A stretch of DNA of 13,999 bases, from contig JAEDHM010000024.1 in the NCBI GenBank assembly GCA_016296985.1, positions 1 to 13,999 on the forward strand. The letters run 5' to 3'. The notes beneath the pieces were generated by a model. The model worked only from the letters and a program-made list of their open reading frames with translations. It did not search any database and was not told the DNA's origin. A program made the translations under genes and the position numbers. Each line of letters starts with the position of its first letter. Within the stretch, counting starts at the first letter, position 1. This document shows positions 7,298 to 13,999 of this stretch, in pieces. Origin of the DNA: Clostridia bacterium. GTDB lineage: Bacteria > Bacillota > Clostridia > Christensenellales > CAG-1252.

Positions 7298-7324
7298 TGG
7301 CAAAGAAAACTTTGGAGAATAACT

Positions 7325-7990
7325 ATGAGAATGAGAAGGAAAAAAGGACTTGAAGAAAGGATTGAAAACTCAAATCTTCTTATTCCCGTGGGATACGAGG
7401 TTATGGATGCAAGAAAGGCGGTCGCTGAAAAATGCTATCTTGACCTTGACTCGCTTTACAAAAATAAAGGCGAATTGTGGCTTGAAATAGGTTGCGGAAA
7501 GGGGTGTTTTGCCATAAAAAGCACAAAGGCAAATCCTCAAATTTGCTATCTTGCGGTAGAAAAACTTAGCAACGTCATCATATCCGCCGTTGAAAAGGCA
7601 GAAGAAGAGGGGATTGAAAACCTAAGATTTATCTCAACCGGCGCCGAATATCTTCCTCGCTATTTATCCCCCAACTCGGTATCCAAAATTTTTATCAATT
7701 TTCCCACACCTCTTCCCAACAGTCGCACCCAGCGTCAACGCCTTACAGCCCCTGCCTTTTTAGAAGTTTACAAAAATCTTTTGGTGAAAGGGGGAGAAAT
7801 TCGATTTAAGACGGACAAGGAATTTTTGTATCAATATACCCTTGAAACCATGGCGCAAGCCGGGTTTGAAATAGTTTATCAAACTGAAAACTTGCACCAA
7901 GATAAAATTCCCAATATCATAACCGAATACGAACAAAAGTTCACTGACCAAGGATTTCCAATCTATTCCATTCACGCAAAGAAGATTTAA
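7325..7990 (+). CDS. trmB: tRNA (guanine-N7-)-methyltransferase TrmB
   Basis: A 221-residue class I SAM methyltransferase that methylates G46 of tRNA to m7G. The start MRMRRKKGLEERI matches the family's usual 'MRxRxK' opening and follows GGAG by 7 bases. LEIGCGKG (53-60) is the SAM-binding loop. GGEIRFKTD (156-164) and TEYEQKFTDQGFPIY (200-214) match the C-terminal family motifs. The normally well-kept block NFxDPWPKKRHxKRRL appears here as NFPTPLPNSRTQRQRL (125-140). The Asp, Trp, first Lys and His are thus replaced by Thr (128), Leu (130), Asn (132) and Thr (135). Identity is still secure from overall layout, but catalytic or tRNA-contact properties may be altered. It is transcribed alone between its own promoter and terminator. 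Confidence 0.88.
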   Translation: MRMRRKKGLEERIENSNLLIPVGYEVMDARKAVAEKCYLDLDSLYKNKGELWLEIGCGKGCFAIKSTKANPQICYLAVEKLSNVIISAVEKAEEEGIENLRFISTGAEYLPRYLSPNSVSKIFINFPTPLPNSRTQRQRLTAPAFLEVYKNLLVKGGEIRFKTDKEFLYQYTLETMAQAGFEIVYQTENLHQDKIPNIITEYEQKFTDQGFPIYSIHAKKI

Positions 7991-7997
7991 CTACTTT

Positions 7998-8024
7998 TCG
8001 CCCGAATTTGGGCGATATTTTTTT
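7998..8024 (+). terminator. Intrinsic terminator of trmB
   Basis: TCGCCC (7998-8003), loop GAATTT and GGGCGA (8010-8015) form a GC-rich stem followed by TATTTTTTT (8016-8024). It begins 8 bases after the trmB stop codon. Confidence 0.9.
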
Positions 8025-8073
8025 GAGATAGAACAAAATTTCAGGTAAACAAATTTTTCTATAAGATAATTAT

Positions 8074-8121
8074 ATACAATATATGGAAAGGATTATTATT
8101 TTTTTATACCATATCTTGTGG
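8074..8121 (+). promoter_or_regulatory. Candidate pair of NrdR boxes
   Basis: Two 16-mers resemble the NrdR box (acaCwATATaTwGtgt): 8074-8089, core CAATATATGG (11 of 16 by my count), and 8106-8121, core CCATATCTTG (12 of 16). They start 32 bp apart, about three helical turns, as known tandem NrdR boxes do. They lie directly upstream of the -35 box of nrdD. NrdR is the dATP/ATP-sensing repressor of ribonucleotide reductase genes in many bacteria. Both copies are degenerate and no nrdR gene is in the window, so this is a candidate only. Confidence 0.5.
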
Positions 8122-8129
8122 TCTTCTCG

Positions 8130-8158
8130 TTGACTTTGCCACAACCTGTTGATATAAT
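8130..8158 (+). promoter_or_regulatory. Promoter of the nrdD operon
   Basis: TTGACT (8130-8135) and TATAAT (8153-8158) are 17 bases apart, near-consensus. Transcription should start near 8165, giving a leader of about 25 bases with GGAGG at 8178-8182 before ATG 8190. This excludes the in-frame GTG at 8118 as the start. Confidence 0.88.
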
Positions 8159-8189
8159 GATAGAGCAAATTACACATGGAGGTCCTTTT

Positions 8190-10556
8190 ATGTATAAGGT
8201 TAGAAAAAGAGGCGGCGAAATCGTTGATTTCAATTTAAGCAAAGTTTCCGCCGCAATAGAAAAAGCATTCCAAAGTCGCAACATGCAACACAACAAAGAT
8301 ATCCTTGATTTACTCACTCTCAAGGTTACCGCCGACTTTGTTCCCAAAATCAGAAACGGTATCATTTCCGTTGAAGATATCCAAGACAGCGTTGAAGTTG
8401 TTTTGATCCAAGCAGGTTACGTTGACGTAGCCAAGTCCTATATTTTATACAGAAAGCAACACGAAAAACTCCGCAACATAAAGGACACAATGTTAGACTA
8501 TAAAGAGACTGTTGACAAGTACGTAAACGTAAAGGACTGGCGTGTTAAAGAAAACTCTACCGTTACCTATTCGGTAGGCGGACTTATTTTGTCCAATTCT
8601 GGCGCTATTACCGCAAACTATTGGTTGTCCGAGTGTTATGACGAGGAAATCGAGCAAGCCCACAGAAATTGCGACATCCACATTCACGACCTCAGCATGC
8701 TTACAGGTTATTGTGCAGGTTGGTCTTTGAAGCAATTGATTAAAGAAGGTCTTGGCGGTATCCCCGGCAAAATCACAAGCGCTCCTGCAGCCCACCTTTC
8801 CACCCTTTGCAACCAAATGGTAAACTTTTTGGGTATTATGCAAAACGAATGGGCAGGCGCGCAAGCTTTCTCCTCCTTTGATACCTATCTTGCTCCCTTC
8901 GTCAAGGCTGACAAACTTAGCTACAAAGAGGTAAAACAATGTATTCAATCCTTTATCTACGGCGTAAACACTCCCAGCCGTTGGGGTACTCAAGCGCCTT
9001 TCACCAACATTACCCTCGACTGGGTTGTACCCAACGACTTGGCAGAGCTTAACGCTATCGTTGGCGGAAAGGAAATGGATTTCAAGTACAAAGATTGCGT
9101 AGAAGAAATGGCAATGGTAAACAAAGCCTTTATCGAAATTATGATTGAAGGCGACGCAAACGGCAGAGGATTCCAATATCCTATTCCCACCTATTCCATC
9201 ACTCGCAACTTCGATTGGTCTGAAACCGAAAACAACAAGTTGTTGTTTGAAATGACTGCAAAATACGGTACACCCTACTTCTCCAACTATATCAACAGCG
9301 ATATGGAGCCTTCTGACGTAAGAAGTATGTGTTGCCGTTTGCGTTTGGACTTGCGTGAACTCCGCAAAAAGTCCGGCGGTTTCTTCGGTAGCGGTGAAAG
9401 CACCGGTAGCGTTGGCGTTGTTACAATCAACATGCCTCGTATCGCTTACACCACCAATAACGAAAGCGAATTCTTTGCAAAACTCGACAACCTTTTGGAC
9501 CTTTCCGCTCGTTCTTTGAAGATTAAGAGAGACGTTATTACAAAACTTTTGGATGCAGGATTATATCCTTATACAAAAAGATATTTGGGCACCTTTGCAA
9601 ATCACTTCTCCACCATCGGTTTAGTTGGCATGAACGAAGCTTGCCTCAACGCAAAATGGATTGCAAAAGACCTCACTCACGAAGTTGCTCAAAAGTTTAC
9701 TCAAAAGGTTCTCAACCACATGCGTGAAAGACTTTCCGACTATCAAGAAAAGTACGGTGATTTGTACAACCTCGAAGCTACTCCCGCCGAATCTACCTCT
9801 TATCGTCTTGCCGCTCACGACAAAAAGAGATATCCCGAAATCATCACCGCAGGTACTGAAAGCGAACCTTATTACACCAACAGTTCCCACTTGCCCGTAT
9901 GCTTTACTTCGGACATCTTCGATGCTTTGGATATCCAAGACGAATTGCAAACTCTCTACACCTCGGGTACTGTATTCCACGCCTTCTTAGGTCAAAAACT
10001 TAATAGTTGGAAAGAAGCTGCATCCTTGGTAAGAAAGATTGCTGAAAACTATCGTTTGCCTTACTATACACTTTCTCCTACCTATTCAGTATGTCAAGAT
10101 CACGGATATATCAGTGGTGAAGCTGCAACCTGTCCTATTTGTGGAAAGGGTACCGAAATTTATTCTCGTATCACCGGTTATTACCGTCCCGTACAAAACT
10201 GGAACAAGGGTAAGACACAAGAATTTAAGGAAAGACTTGTTTACGATATCGAACACAGCGTTTTGAAAAGAGAGGGCGCCTGCGTTTGTGAAGAAAGCGA
10301 AAGCAAAACCGCAAGCGTAGTTATCGACGCTCCCACCCTCTTTACAAGAAAAACTTGTCCCAACTGCAAGATGGCGAAGATTAAGCTTGACAAGGCAGGA
10401 ATCGCTTATACCGTAGTTGATGCCGAGGAAGAAGTTGACAAGACTCGCGCTTTCGGAATCAGCAAAGCTCCTTCCCTTGTAGTACCTACCGAAGGTGGCT
10501 ATACCGTTTACGAAAACGCAAGCGAAATCACAAGATTTATCGAGGAAAACAAATAG
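8190..10556 (+). CDS. nrdD: Anaerobic (class III) ribonucleotide reductase with fused glutaredoxin domain
   Basis: A 788-residue glycyl radical enzyme that reduces ribonucleoside triphosphates to dNTPs without oxygen. Residues 1-95 are an ATP-cone allosteric domain (YKVRKRGGEIVDF). The ten-stranded barrel follows, with GYCAG (C175), MCCRLRLDL (C381, C382) and EATPAES (529-535) near the expected active-site positions. A zinc site is suggested by C635-x2-H638 and C648-x2-C651. RITGYYRPVQNW (660-671) is the radical motif, with G663 as the glycyl radical. Residues about 706-788 form a glutaredoxin/NrdH-like domain with CPNC (723-726) and KAP (759-761) as the cis-Pro signature. The linker carries C698-V-C700. 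The fused redoxin suggests a dithiol-driven rather than formate-driven enzyme. GGAGG precedes the ATG by 7 bases. It heads an operon with the flavoprotein and nrdG. Confidence 0.96.
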   Translation: MYKVRKRGGEIVDFNLSKVSAAIEKAFQSRNMQHNKDILDLLTLKVTADFVPKIRNGIISVEDIQDSVEVVLIQAGYVDVAKSYILYRKQHEKLRNIKDTMLDYKETVDKYVNVKDWRVKENSTVTYSVGGLILSNSGAITANYWLSECYDEEIEQAHRNCDIHIHDLSMLTGYCAGWSLKQLIKEGLGGIPGKITSAPAAHLSTLCNQMVNFLGIMQNEWAGAQAFSSFDTYLAPFVKADKLSYKEVKQCIQSFIYGVNTPSRWGTQAPFTNITLDWVVPNDLAELNAIVGGKEMDFKYKDCVEEMAMVNKAFIEIMIEGDANGRGFQYPIPTYSITRNFDWSETENNKLLFEMTAKYGTPYFSNYINSDMEPSDVRSMCCRLRLDLRELRKKSGGFFGSGESTGSVGVVTINMPRIAYTTNNESEFFAKLDNLLDLSARSLKIKRDVITKLLDAGLYPYTKRYLGTFANHFSTIGLVGMNEACLNAKWIAKDLTHEVAQKFTQKVLNHMRERLSDYQEKYGDLYNLEATPAESTSYRLAAHDKKRYPEIITAGTESEPYYTNSSHLPVCFTSDIFDALDIQDELQTLYTSGTVFHAFLGQKLNSWKEAASLVRKIAENYRLPYYTLSPTYSVCQDHGYISGEAATCPICGKGTEIYSRITGYYRPVQNWNKGKTQEFKERLVYDIEHSVLKREGACVCEESESKTASVVIDAPTLFTRKTCPNCKMAKIKLDKAGIAYTVVDAEEEVDKTRAFGISKAPSLVVPTEGGYTVYENASEITRFIEENK

Positions 10557-10565
10557 AGGTTATTT

Positions 10566-11486
10566 ATGACTGATATAATTATTATCGGCGCAGGCACGGC
10601 GGGAATGACCGCCGCGCTTTACGCTTTAAGGGCAGGAAAAAGCGTTATGCTTTTGGAAAACGATGCAATCGGAGGACAAATCGCATCTTCTCCCAAGGTT
10701 GAGAACTTTCCCACAATACCAAGCATAAGCGGATACGACTTTGCGGACAAACTTTTTGATCAAATCACCTCTCACGGCGCCGACTTCGAGCCATTTGAGG
10801 CAGAAAAGGTGATAAAAGAGGAAGACGGCACCTTTACGGTGTATGCGGAAGGTGAGGAGTATCACTCGAAAGCGGTTATTTTGGCGTGTGGCGTAAAGCA
10901 TAAAACTCTGGGTTTTGAAGGCGAAGATACCTTGAAAGGTATTTCCTTTTGCGCCGTTTGTGACGGAGCCTTTTACAAGGATAAAGACGTTATTTTGCTA
11001 GGTGACGGAAACACCGCTTTGCAATACGCTATTTTGCTTTCAAACTATTGCTCGAAGGTTTACGTATGCACCTTATTCGATAAATTTTTCGGAGACGGCG
11101 CTCACGTAAAAACCTTGCTCTCAAGGGATAACGTAGTTTGGCATAAAGACGTTTACGCCACCGCATACCTAAGCGAAAACGGAAAGGATTTAAGCGGAGT
11201 TTCTTTTTCTAACTTCTCCACAAAGCAACCCGCCTTTGATATCAAGGCAAGCGCATGTTTTGTGGCAATCGGTCAAAAGCCTAACAACGACAAGTTTGCA
11301 AATCTTGTCGACCTTGACAAAATGGGCTATATCCAAACAGGCGAGGATATGAAGTGCAAAACCCTCGGTGTTTTTGCGGCAGGGGATTGCAGGGCAAAGG
11401 CGGTAAGGCAGTTGACAACGGCGGCAAACGACGGCGCAATCGCGGCGTTGGGGGCTTGTGCTTATATCGATTCTATGGTAGAATAA
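10566..11486 (+). CDS. Thioredoxin-reductase-like flavoprotein, atypical nucleotide site
   Basis: A 306-residue member of the low-molecular-weight thioredoxin reductase family. GAGTAG (8-13) is the FAD dinucleotide loop, FCAVCDG (128-134) carries the redox-active C129 and C132, and GVFAAGDCRAKAVRQL (268-283) is the C-terminal FAD motif. The second nucleotide-binding domain keeps a GxGxxA pattern (GDGNTA, 146-151), but the HRRxxxR segment that grips the 2'-phosphate of NADPH is absent; CTLFDKFFGD (168-177) stands there. The electron donor may therefore be NADH or ferredoxin rather than NADPH, as in the clostridial ferredoxin-dependent flavin thioredoxin reductases. The gene begins 9 bases after nrdD with AGAGG at 10555-10559, and its likely partner is the redoxin domain fused to NrdD. 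trxB would be the conventional name, but cofactor use is unproven. Confidence 0.9.
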   Translation: MTDIIIIGAGTAGMTAALYALRAGKSVMLLENDAIGGQIASSPKVENFPTIPSISGYDFADKLFDQITSHGADFEPFEAEKVIKEEDGTFTVYAEGEEYHSKAVILACGVKHKTLGFEGEDTLKGISFCAVCDGAFYKDKDVILLGDGNTALQYAILLSNYCSKVYVCTLFDKFFGDGAHVKTLLSRDNVVWHKDVYATAYLSENGKDLSGVSFSNFSTKQPAFDIKASACFVAIGQKPNNDKFANLVDLDKMGYIQTGEDMKCKTLGVFAAGDCRAKAVRQLTTAANDGAIAALGACAYIDSMVE

Positions 11487-11490
11487 AAAA

Positions 11491-12177
11491 ATGGATATTT
11501 ACGGACTTGAAAAAATGTCCCTCGTGGATTATTGTGGTTACGTTTCTTGCGTAGTTTTCACTCGCGGATGTAATTTCCGCTGTCCCTTTTGCCATAATTC
11601 CTCTTTGGTAAACGGGGTTGCTCCACAAAAAATTCAAAGCGAAGATTTCTTCGCTTTTTTGAATAAAAGAAGGGGACTTCTAGACGGCGTTTGCATAACG
11701 GGAGGCGAGCCTACCCTAAATCCCGACTTACCTGATTTTATAAGAAAAATCAAGGAGATGGGACTTTTAGTCAAACTTGACACCAATGGTACAAATCCAA
11801 AAATGCTTGAATCCCTATTATCGCAAAACCTTGTGGATTACGTGGCTATGGATATAAAAAACGGAAAAAGTTTTTATCCAAAAACCACCGGGGTAAACCT
11901 TGATTTTGCAAATATTGAAGAAAGCGTAGCCCTTTTGAAAAAGGGAAAAGTACCCTTTGAATTTCGCACTACTTTGGTCGCTGAATTGCACAGTGAAGAA
12001 AGTATAATCGAGATGGGCAAACTTGTGGAAAATGCTCCTTTGTTGGTTTTACAAAAGTTTACCGACAACGGAAATTGCCTATGCGGAGGTCTTTCCGCAG
12101 TACCTCGTGAGGTAGCCGAAAAATGGGGCGAAATTTTACAAGACTACGTAAAAAAGGTTGAGTATAGATACAACTAA
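11491..12177 (+). CDS. nrdG: Anaerobic ribonucleotide reductase activating protein (radical SAM)
   Basis: A 228-residue radical-SAM activase. TRGCNFRCPFCHN (24-36) holds the CxxxCxxC ligands C27, C31 and C34 of the [4Fe-4S] cluster. ITGGEPTLNP (69-78) is the SAM-binding GGE motif, and KLDTNG (95-100) and YVAMDIKN (117-124) are further conserved strands. It cleaves S-adenosylmethionine to generate the glycyl radical on NrdD, G663 in this case. The length and the GGEPTLNPDLPDF block fit the longer NrdG2-type activases. The ATG lies 4 bases after the flavoprotein stop with no strong ribosome binding site, so it may be translationally coupled. Its place immediately behind nrdD and the reductase gene supports the assignment over pyruvate formate-lyase activase, a close relative. 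Confidence 0.92.
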   Translation: MDIYGLEKMSLVDYCGYVSCVVFTRGCNFRCPFCHNSSLVNGVAPQKIQSEDFFAFLNKRRGLLDGVCITGGEPTLNPDLPDFIRKIKEMGLLVKLDTNGTNPKMLESLLSQNLVDYVAMDIKNGKSFYPKTTGVNLDFANIEESVALLKKGKVPFEFRTTLVAELHSEESIIEMGKLVENAPLLVLQKFTDNGNCLCGGLSAVPREVAEKWGEILQDYVKKVEYRYN

Positions 12178-12187
12178 AGGAGAAGTT

Positions 12188-13267
12188 ATGATACGGGCAA
12201 AAAAGGCAACGACCAAGGAAAAACTTATACCTCAAAAGGTGGAAAACCGTGGTTTTGTACCTACTCTTGACCAGGACGGATTTTTCTCTTTTACCTTACC
12301 TGAAAATTCAAATTTCAAAATTTTGCAACTCACCGACGTGCATATCGGAAACAGTCTTATTACACGTATGCAGGATAGATTGGCGGAAAATGCAATCATC
12401 AAATTGGTTGAGCAGGTCAAACCCGACCTAATCGTTTTCACCGGTGACAACGTCTATCCTATGTTGCCCATAACTTTGACAAGGGATAACAAAAAGGAAA
12501 CCTTGCGTTTTTGCAAACTTGTGGAAAAGTTTGAAATTCCTTGGGCCTTTGTTTTCGGAAATCACGATACCGAGGTTTTAAGCCGTTGTAACAAAGAAGA
12601 ACTTTCAGATATATATCAGTCCCAACCCCATTGTTTGTACAAAAGGGGAGAAAAAGATATTTTCGGCGTAGGGAATTATACAATAAAGATAAAAAACGCC
12701 GACGGTAGCTTGAACAATATCCTCTTTATGCTTGACTCAAATATGTACGGCGCAGGAAACTTTTTTACCGGCTTCGACGTAATTCACGACGACCAGATCC
12801 AGTGGTATGAAAAAGAGGTTGAAAAGTATAGAGATGAAAAGGGAAATCCCCCTTCCTCTCTTGCCTTTTTCCATATGCCGTTGGCAGAATATAAAGAGGC
12901 GTGGAACAAACTTCGCTTTGGCTCGAAAGAGGTTGAGTACAAGATGGGAGCGGTAGGCGAAAGCGACAACTATATGGGGATATCAAGAAAGAAGGGCAAC
13001 TTTTTTCAAAAGGCGGTTGACCTTGGCAGTACAAAGGGTATTTTCGTAGGACACGACCACTTGAACACCATTTCTATGGTTTACAAGGGGATTCAGTTGA
13101 CTTACGGTATGAGTATCGATTATCTTGCATACAAGGGAATAAGAAGAAATTATTCTCAGCGTGGCGGTACGATAATCACCCTAAACCCCGACTCATCCTT
13201 TGAGGTCGAGCATCTCCCTCTCTCCCTTTTGACAACGGGGACTTTGGGTAACGACGTGGTAAGATAG
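12188..13267 (+). CDS. Metallophosphoesterase (calcineurin-like)
   Basis: A 359-residue protein with a complete calcineurin-like phosphoesterase signature: LTDVHIG (D50, H52), FTGDNV (D87), FGNHDTE (N125, H126), FFHMP (H229) and GHDHLN (H289, H291). These residues bind two metal ions, often Mn or Fe/Zn. Overall layout resembles the bacterial phosphohydrolases related to Dcr2/purple acid phosphatases. No signal peptide is visible, so it is predicted to be cytoplasmic; the substrate is unknown. ATG 12188 is chosen because AAAGGAG (12176-12182) sits 5 bases before it, overlapping the nrdG stop; an earlier ATG at 12158 lies inside nrdG. It appears co-transcribed with nrdG and is followed one base later by mntP. 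Confidence 0.9.
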   Translation: MIRAKKATTKEKLIPQKVENRGFVPTLDQDGFFSFTLPENSNFKILQLTDVHIGNSLITRMQDRLAENAIIKLVEQVKPDLIVFTGDNVYPMLPITLTRDNKKETLRFCKLVEKFEIPWAFVFGNHDTEVLSRCNKEELSDIYQSQPHCLYKRGEKDIFGVGNYTIKIKNADGSLNNILFMLDSNMYGAGNFFTGFDVIHDDQIQWYEKEVEKYRDEKGNPPSSLAFFHMPLAEYKEAWNKLRFGSKEVEYKMGAVGESDNYMGISRKKGNFFQKAVDLGSTKGIFVGHDHLNTISMVYKGIQLTYGMSIDYLAYKGIRRNYSQRGGTIITLNPDSSFEVEHLPLSLLTTGTLGNDVVR

Positions 13268-13268
13268 T

Positions 13269-13853
13269 ATGGATTATCTCTCTCTAATTTTGATCGCATT
13301 AAGCTTGGCGGTAGATGCCTTTGCGGTATCTATTTGCGACGGATTCTGCTATAAGGATATGAAAAAATGGCAGTTCTTTTTCATACCCGTAGTTTTTGGT
13401 TTGTGCCAAGCAATAATGCCCTTAATCGGCTATTTTGTAGGGTCTTTATTTATGGGTAAAATTACCTCCTATACCTGCTATATAGCCTTTGGACTTTTGC
13501 TTATCATTGGCGGAAAGATGATTTTCGATGCAATCAAGGAATACAGTGCATGCAAAAAAGGGAAAGAGATTGAGGTTAAAAACTTTTCAATAGGCGAGGT
13601 GTTATTGCAGGGCGTTGCTACCGCAATCGACGCTTTGGCAGTTGGTATCACCTTGCATACTCTTGCAATCCATATCGCAGTTTCCGTAACTATAATCGGC
13701 GTTATTACCTTTGGTCTTGTGGTATTTGGCGTGTTTATAGGCAAAAAGGCAGGCGCAATGTTTAAAGAAAAACTTTGGATTGCAACCTTGTGCGGTGGAA
13801 TGGTTTTGATTGCAATCGGCGTTAAAATTTTGATTGAAGGTTTGATTGGATAA
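13269..13853 (+). CDS. mntP: Manganese efflux pump MntP
   Basis: A 194-residue polytopic membrane protein with about six transmembrane segments. It consists of two related halves, marked by ALSLAVDAFAVSI (10-22) and GVATAIDALAVGI (115-127). Their D16 and D121 are the conserved acidic residues of MntP (YebN, formerly DUF204), which exports Mn(II) from the cytoplasm. The C-terminal GGMVLIAIGVKILIEG fits the usual ending. The start is one base after the metallophosphoesterase stop without a strong ribosome binding site, suggesting coupled translation. I see no yybP-ykoY Mn riboswitch ahead of it, so any control would come from the operon promoter. The neighbouring phosphoesterase probably uses divalent metal, but a functional tie is inference. 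Confidence 0.92.
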   Translation: MDYLSLILIALSLAVDAFAVSICDGFCYKDMKKWQFFFIPVVFGLCQAIMPLIGYFVGSLFMGKITSYTCYIAFGLLLIIGGKMIFDAIKEYSACKKGKEIEVKNFSIGEVLLQGVATAIDALAVGITLHTLAIHIAVSVTIIGVITFGLVVFGVFIGKKAGAMFKEKLWIATLCGGMVLIAIGVKILIEGLIG

Positions 13854-13870
13854 CTTTATAAAAATACAAT
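13842..13870 (+). promoter_or_regulatory. Possible promoter leading out of the window
   Basis: TTGATT (13842-13847) and TACAAT (13865-13870) are 17 bases apart at the end of mntP. The -35 box matches consensus at four of six positions and the -10 box at five of six. It would drive something beyond the right edge. Weak evidence. Confidence 0.3.
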
Positions 13871-13999
13871 AGAAAAATATCCTTCCAAGAAAAGAGTGAT
13901 ATTCTTAGCGGAGCATTTTATATACCGCTAAATGCGAGACAAATACAGTATGGGCTAAGCCCAAATCCTTAAACAGCAGAAAGAGATAACAAATCGGTT
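13854..13999. other. Intergenic region with inverted repeats, no gene seen
   Basis: No coding frame or clear terminator is present. TTAGCGG (13905-13911) pairs with CCGCTAA (13925-13931); GCATTT (13913-13918) could instead pair with AAATGC (13930-13935). TGGGC-TAA-GCCCA (13951-13963) is a third hairpin. None has a following T-run. The region could be a structured 5' leader or small RNA, or simply a repeat; I do not recognise a riboswitch class. Confidence 0.4.

Noticed and set aside
7286..7324. Earlier ATG for trmB
   Set aside because: Overlaps the -10 box, and the family N-terminus begins at 7325.
8118..8189. Extended nrdD start at GTG 8118
   Set aside because: The segment contains the TTGACT/TATAAT promoter; GGAGG and the ATP-cone sequence place the start at 8190.
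8493..9176. Long minus-strand open frame opposite nrdD
   Set aside because: Shadow of a conserved gene; no start signal and no family resemblance.
12158..12187. Earlier ATG for the metallophosphoesterase
   Set aside because: Inside the end of nrdG; AAAGGAG supports 12188.
13905..13935. H-type pseudoknot from the overlapping stems
   Set aside because: The second loop would have zero length across a 7-bp stem, which is sterically unlikely; alternative hairpins fit better.

Overview
The window reads as a chromosomal segment from an anaerobic, low-to-moderate-GC Gram-positive bacterium, most likely a gut-type member of the Clostridia. The grounds are strong AGGAGG-type ribosome binding sites, short intergenic gaps, sigma-A-type TTGACN-(16-17)-TATAAT promoters, oxygen-sensitive class III ribonucleotide reductase machinery, and intergenic repeats of the GTCATTC(T/A)GAGCG...GAATCTC / GTCATCTCGAGCG...TCGAGAGATC type. 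I cannot assign genus or species. No rRNA, tRNA, transposase, phage gene or CRISPR array is visible.

Left part (1-3913): an intergenic repeat patch and AT-rich leader (1-396) precede four co-directional genes. They are a two-part protein with a GNAT-like N-terminal half and an unrecognised C-terminal half, an FR47-like GNAT acetyltransferase, an M19 (renal-dipeptidase-like) dipeptidase, and a third GNAT acetyltransferase. They end at a clear intrinsic terminator.

Middle part (3914-8024): a strong promoter drives a DUF2804 gene, a translationally coupled macro-domain ADP-ribosyl hydrolase, and an Mrp/NBP35-type P-loop ATPase for Fe-S cluster handling. These end at a bidirectional terminator shared with a convergent hemolysin-III/PAQR membrane protein gene. 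That gene and trmB (tRNA m7G46 methyltransferase) are divergently transcribed from back-to-back promoters. The membrane protein gene may be leaderless. trmB has an altered DPWPK-type motif and its own terminator.

Right part (8025-13999): an anaerobic dNTP synthesis operon. nrdD encodes a class III ribonucleotide reductase with a glutaredoxin-like domain fused to its C-terminus. It is followed by a thioredoxin-reductase-like flavoprotein without the usual HRRxxxR NADPH signature, and by the radical-SAM activase nrdG. These could form a self-contained chain: an electron donor (NADPH, or possibly ferredoxin), then flavoprotein, fused redoxin and NrdD active site, with NrdG installing the glycyl radical. 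Two degenerate NrdR-box-like sequences 32 bp apart sit just upstream of the nrdD promoter. A metallophosphoesterase and a MntP-type manganese exporter follow without an evident terminator. The last 146 bases hold a possible promoter and inverted repeats but no gene.

The most interesting region is the nrdD-redoxin fusion with its atypical reductase. The system type is related to known redoxin-dependent class III reductases, so it is a variant rather than a wholly new system. All names rest on motif recognition by eye; no searches were run.
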